Assembly: GCA_030040235.1 (NCBI GenBank)
Contig: JASHUC010000500.1
Coordinates: forward strand, 1 to 8,592
DNA from: Gammaproteobacteria bacterium
Lineage (GTDB): Bacteria; Pseudomonadota; Gammaproteobacteria; Steroidobacterales; Steroidobacteraceae
Direction: 5' to 3'
DNA: 8,592 bases
The notes under the pieces are model-generated. The model was not told the origin of the DNA, searched no databases, and saw only the letters and a program-made list of their open reading frames with translations. Made by a program: the position numbers and the translations under genes. This document shows, one piece after another, positions 7,367-8,592 of the stretch (its first letter is position 1; each line of letters starts with the position of its first letter).

Positions 7367-7385
7367 GTACCGGGGATGCCGGTAC
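7367..7385. repeat. Perfect 7-bp inverted repeat, operator candidate
   Basis: GTACCGG (7367-7373) and CCGGTAC (7379-7385) are perfect arms around a 5-base spacer. The repeat ends 36 bases before the SRPBCC start and overlaps the weak -10 candidate. The size and symmetry fit a dimeric regulator site; it could also fold as a 5'-leader hairpin if transcription starts upstream. Confidence 0.4.
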
Positions 7386-7405
7386 GATTTCGACCACTGG
7401 GCTGT

Positions 7406-7418
7406 GGAGGGGGAAAGG
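7406..7418 (+). promoter_or_regulatory. Purine-rich ribosome-binding region of the SRPBCC gene
   Basis: GGAGG at 7406-7410 is 11 bases from the ATG, and the purine tract continues to AAAGG at 7414-7418, 3 bases from it. Neither spacing is ideal alone, but together they support the start at 7422, which also gives a good signal peptide. Confidence 0.5.
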
Positions 7419-7421
7419 CAC

Positions 7422-7913
7422 ATGAGGAATCGCACGCGGTATGGCCTCGCGGCCCTGTGTCTTGCCGGCATTGCCGGCGCGGGCTCGCGAGCCGTGGCGG
7501 CCGACTACACGACCATCGTGTTGAGCACCGTCGTCGCGCGGCCTGCGAGCGAAGTTTGGAAGAAGGTCGGCGGATTCTGCGACATCGGAGCATGGCTGAA
7601 GCTCAAGTGTGTCTACACCTCCGGCGACGGGGGACTGGGCACGGTACGGCAGCTCGCCGGCCGCATCGATGAGGTCATGGTGGGTGAGACGCCGCGCTCG
7701 TATACCTACGCCCAGCCTGCGAACAAGAGCCTGTATCACGGCACCGTGGACGTGGAACCCAGGGGGCCGCACGAGTCTAGAATCGTGTACAGCCTCGTCT
7801 ACGACCCCTCGAAGCTCGCGCCCGGCGAGACGCCGGACGCATACCGCGCGCAGCACATCAAGATGTTCACGGCAGCGCTCGCGTCGATGAAGAGGGCGGC
7901 CGAGGGCCAGTAG
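7422..7913 (+). CDS. Exported SRPBCC (START-like) family protein
   Basis: This 163-aa protein is a single SRPBCC/polyketide-cyclase-like domain behind a signal peptide (positive residues 2-6, hydrophobic 8-20, likely cut after AVA or AVAA, residues 26-27). The family forms a helix-grip fold with a deep hydrophobic pocket. Typical features are the opening strand TTIVLSTVVARPASEVWKKV (30-49), the F52-x5-W58 segment, a G-TVRQL strand, the E-x-PRSYTY strand and a long C-terminal helix ending in ALASMKRAAEGQ. Export is notable because most family members are cytoplasmic. C53 and C63 are the only cysteines of the mature part seen near each other and might form a disulphide. The ATG at 7422 is preceded by a GGAGGGGGAAAGG purine tract; an upstream in-frame start near 7365 would destroy the signal peptide. 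The ligand is unknown. The gene stands alone, divergent from the dehydrogenase-like unit. Confidence 0.8.
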   Translation: MRNRTRYGLAALCLAGIAGAGSRAVAADYTTIVLSTVVARPASEVWKKVGGFCDIGAWLKLKCVYTSGDGGLGTVRQLAGRIDEVMVGETPRSYTYAQPANKSLYHGTVDVEPRGPHESRIVYSLVYDPSKLAPGETPDAYRAQHIKMFTAALASMKRAAEGQ

Positions 7914-7937
7914 CCTCCGGCGCGCTCCAGCTCTTCG

Positions 7938-8592
7938 TCATTCCGAGAATCCATAAAGTCCATGTAGATCGTAGACGTCTATCCCGGCCGGAGCGGATGC
8001 CGGTCTTTTGCGGACAAACAGCAGCTGTCGGACCGAACGGTTCCGCACGGGGAAGCGCATGGCCCGAGCGGAAAGCTCGCGCGCGGCGGCGGACAGACCG
8101 GCGTTCGCAGTCCATCGGCACTCGCCGAGGTCGACCCATCCGTCCTCGCGAACTCCCACGACGTCGATCTGTACCTCACGGTCCCAGTATTCTCCGACCT
8201 GGAAGCGTCCGCTCACGCCCTCCTTCGAGTAAATCAGCGGCAAGGCCTCGCGGCACAGGCGTTCGAACCCTTCGCCACAGAATGATTCCCACTGCGGCGC
8301 CACGTGCTGTTCGAACGTGCGGTCGGGCGGATGCCGTCGCAGCGCGCTCCAGTTCGGCTCGACGAACCTGAACCAGAAGCGCAGCAAGGGATCAGAGATT
8401 CGATACACGACGGAGGTCCGCGGCGCACGCTCGCCGCTCAACGGCATGGCGCGCTCGAGATAGCCGAGAGACGCGAGGTTTTTCAAGTGAGGCGCGAGAG
8501 CGCTGGTTGTCAGGCCGACGGCGCGAGCGATATCCGACTGTGAACGGCGGCCGAGCGCAACGGTTTCGAGGACGCTGGCAGCCTGCTTGATC
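7938..8592 (-). CDS. Archaeal-type ATPase, C-terminal part: winged helix plus DUF234 (5'-partial)
   Basis: The frame is open to the right edge, so the start and the P-loop ATPase domain expected in this family (about 450-490 aa in full) are outside. The 217 visible residues begin with a winged-helix segment (8591 to about 8450): LETVALGRRSQSDIARAVG followed by a recognition helix and LASLGYLER. Next comes the DUF234 signature VVYRISDPLLRFWFRFVEPN, then a PD-(D/E)XK-like core: EYWDREVQID with the Asp at 8163-8165, and GECRW at 8112-8126. In relatives I expect EID and GE-x-KW, so Gln and Arg replace two usual residues. A TTG at 8486 is only an internal codon, because the helix-turn-helix lies before it. 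Members are predicted DNA-binding or nuclease-linked ATPases of unsettled role, found scattered in bacteria and archaea. It converges on the SRPBCC gene with 24 bases between stops. Confidence 0.82.
   Translation of the reverse strand, partial: IKQAASVLETVALGRRSQSDIARAVGLTTSALAPHLKNLASLGYLERAMPLSGERAPRTSVVYRISDPLLRFWFRFVEPNWSALRRHPPDRTFEQHVAPQWESFCGEGFERLCREALPLIYSKEGVSGRFQVGEYWDREVQIDVVGVREDGWVDLGECRWTANAGLSAAARELSARAMRFPVRNRSVRQLLFVRKRPASAPAGIDVYDLHGLYGFSE

Larger units (their letters stand above)
7268..7421. promoter_or_regulatory. Divergent intergenic region between two exported-protein genes
   Basis: These 154 bases must hold the promoters of both the minus-strand unit and the SRPBCC gene. 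For the minus strand a possible -10, TAAGAT, lies at 7301-7306, about 34 bases before the ATG; no convincing -35 is seen. For the plus strand TACGAT at 7383-7388 is a weak -10 candidate, again without a good -35. A perfect inverted repeat lies at 7367-7385. Promoter assignments are tentative. Confidence 0.35.

Noticed and set aside
7446..7470. Possible lipobox at Cys13 of the SRPBCC protein signal peptide
   Set aside because: The residue before the Cys is Leu, which is not accepted in lipoboxes, and a normal A-x-A cleavage site follows at 24-27.
7896..7925. Possible terminator hairpin at the end of the SRPBCC gene
   Set aside because: The GCCGAGG/CCTCCGGC arms need a bulge, the loop holds the stop codon and no T-run follows, so it is not convincing.

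Overview
This window is GC-rich, densely coding bacterial chromosome. It contains seven protein genes, no RNA genes, no insertion sequence and no CRISPR array. An opgG-opgH pair for osmoregulated periplasmic glucans (OPGs), together with several signal peptides for export, points to a Gram-negative bacterium. A high-GC proteobacterium, probably gamma- or betaproteobacterial, fits best, but the genus cannot be read from the sequence.

Region 1 (1-3832, + strand) is the OPG operon. opgG, cut by the left window edge, encodes the periplasmic glucan-processing protein. opgH encodes the inner-membrane glycosyltransferase that makes the beta-1,2-glucan backbone. opgG carries an unusually long Ala/Gln/Ser/Pro-rich linker between its membrane or signal segment and the conserved domain. 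opgH is compact and lacks the long cytoplasmic N-terminal region of the E. coli protein.

Region 2 (3840-7267, - strand) is a tightly packed three-gene unit converging on opgH with only 7 bases between stop codons. In transcription order it encodes an exported COG2133-type (PQQ-dependent sugar dehydrogenase-like) beta-propeller, an exported M28-family zinc peptidase with an inserted PA-like region, and a small cytoplasmic NTF2-like/SnoaL-like protein. Spacing is 9 bases and then a 4-base stop/start overlap, so translation is probably coupled. A shared substrate is not evident.

Region 3 (7268-7913) starts with a 154-base divergent intergenic region containing a perfect 7-bp inverted repeat. 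It is followed on the + strand by a small exported SRPBCC (START-like) protein, possibly a periplasmic binder of a hydrophobic ligand.

Region 4 (7938-8592, - strand) is the C-terminal part of an archaeal-type ATPase: a winged helix followed by a DUF234 domain with a degenerate PD-(D/E)XK-like core. Its P-loop domain lies beyond the right edge.

I see no clearly new multi-gene system. The best leads are the altered cofactor-site residues in the beta-propeller protein, the palindrome upstream of the SRPBCC gene, the opgG linker, and the convergent stop codons embedded in a perfect hairpin.
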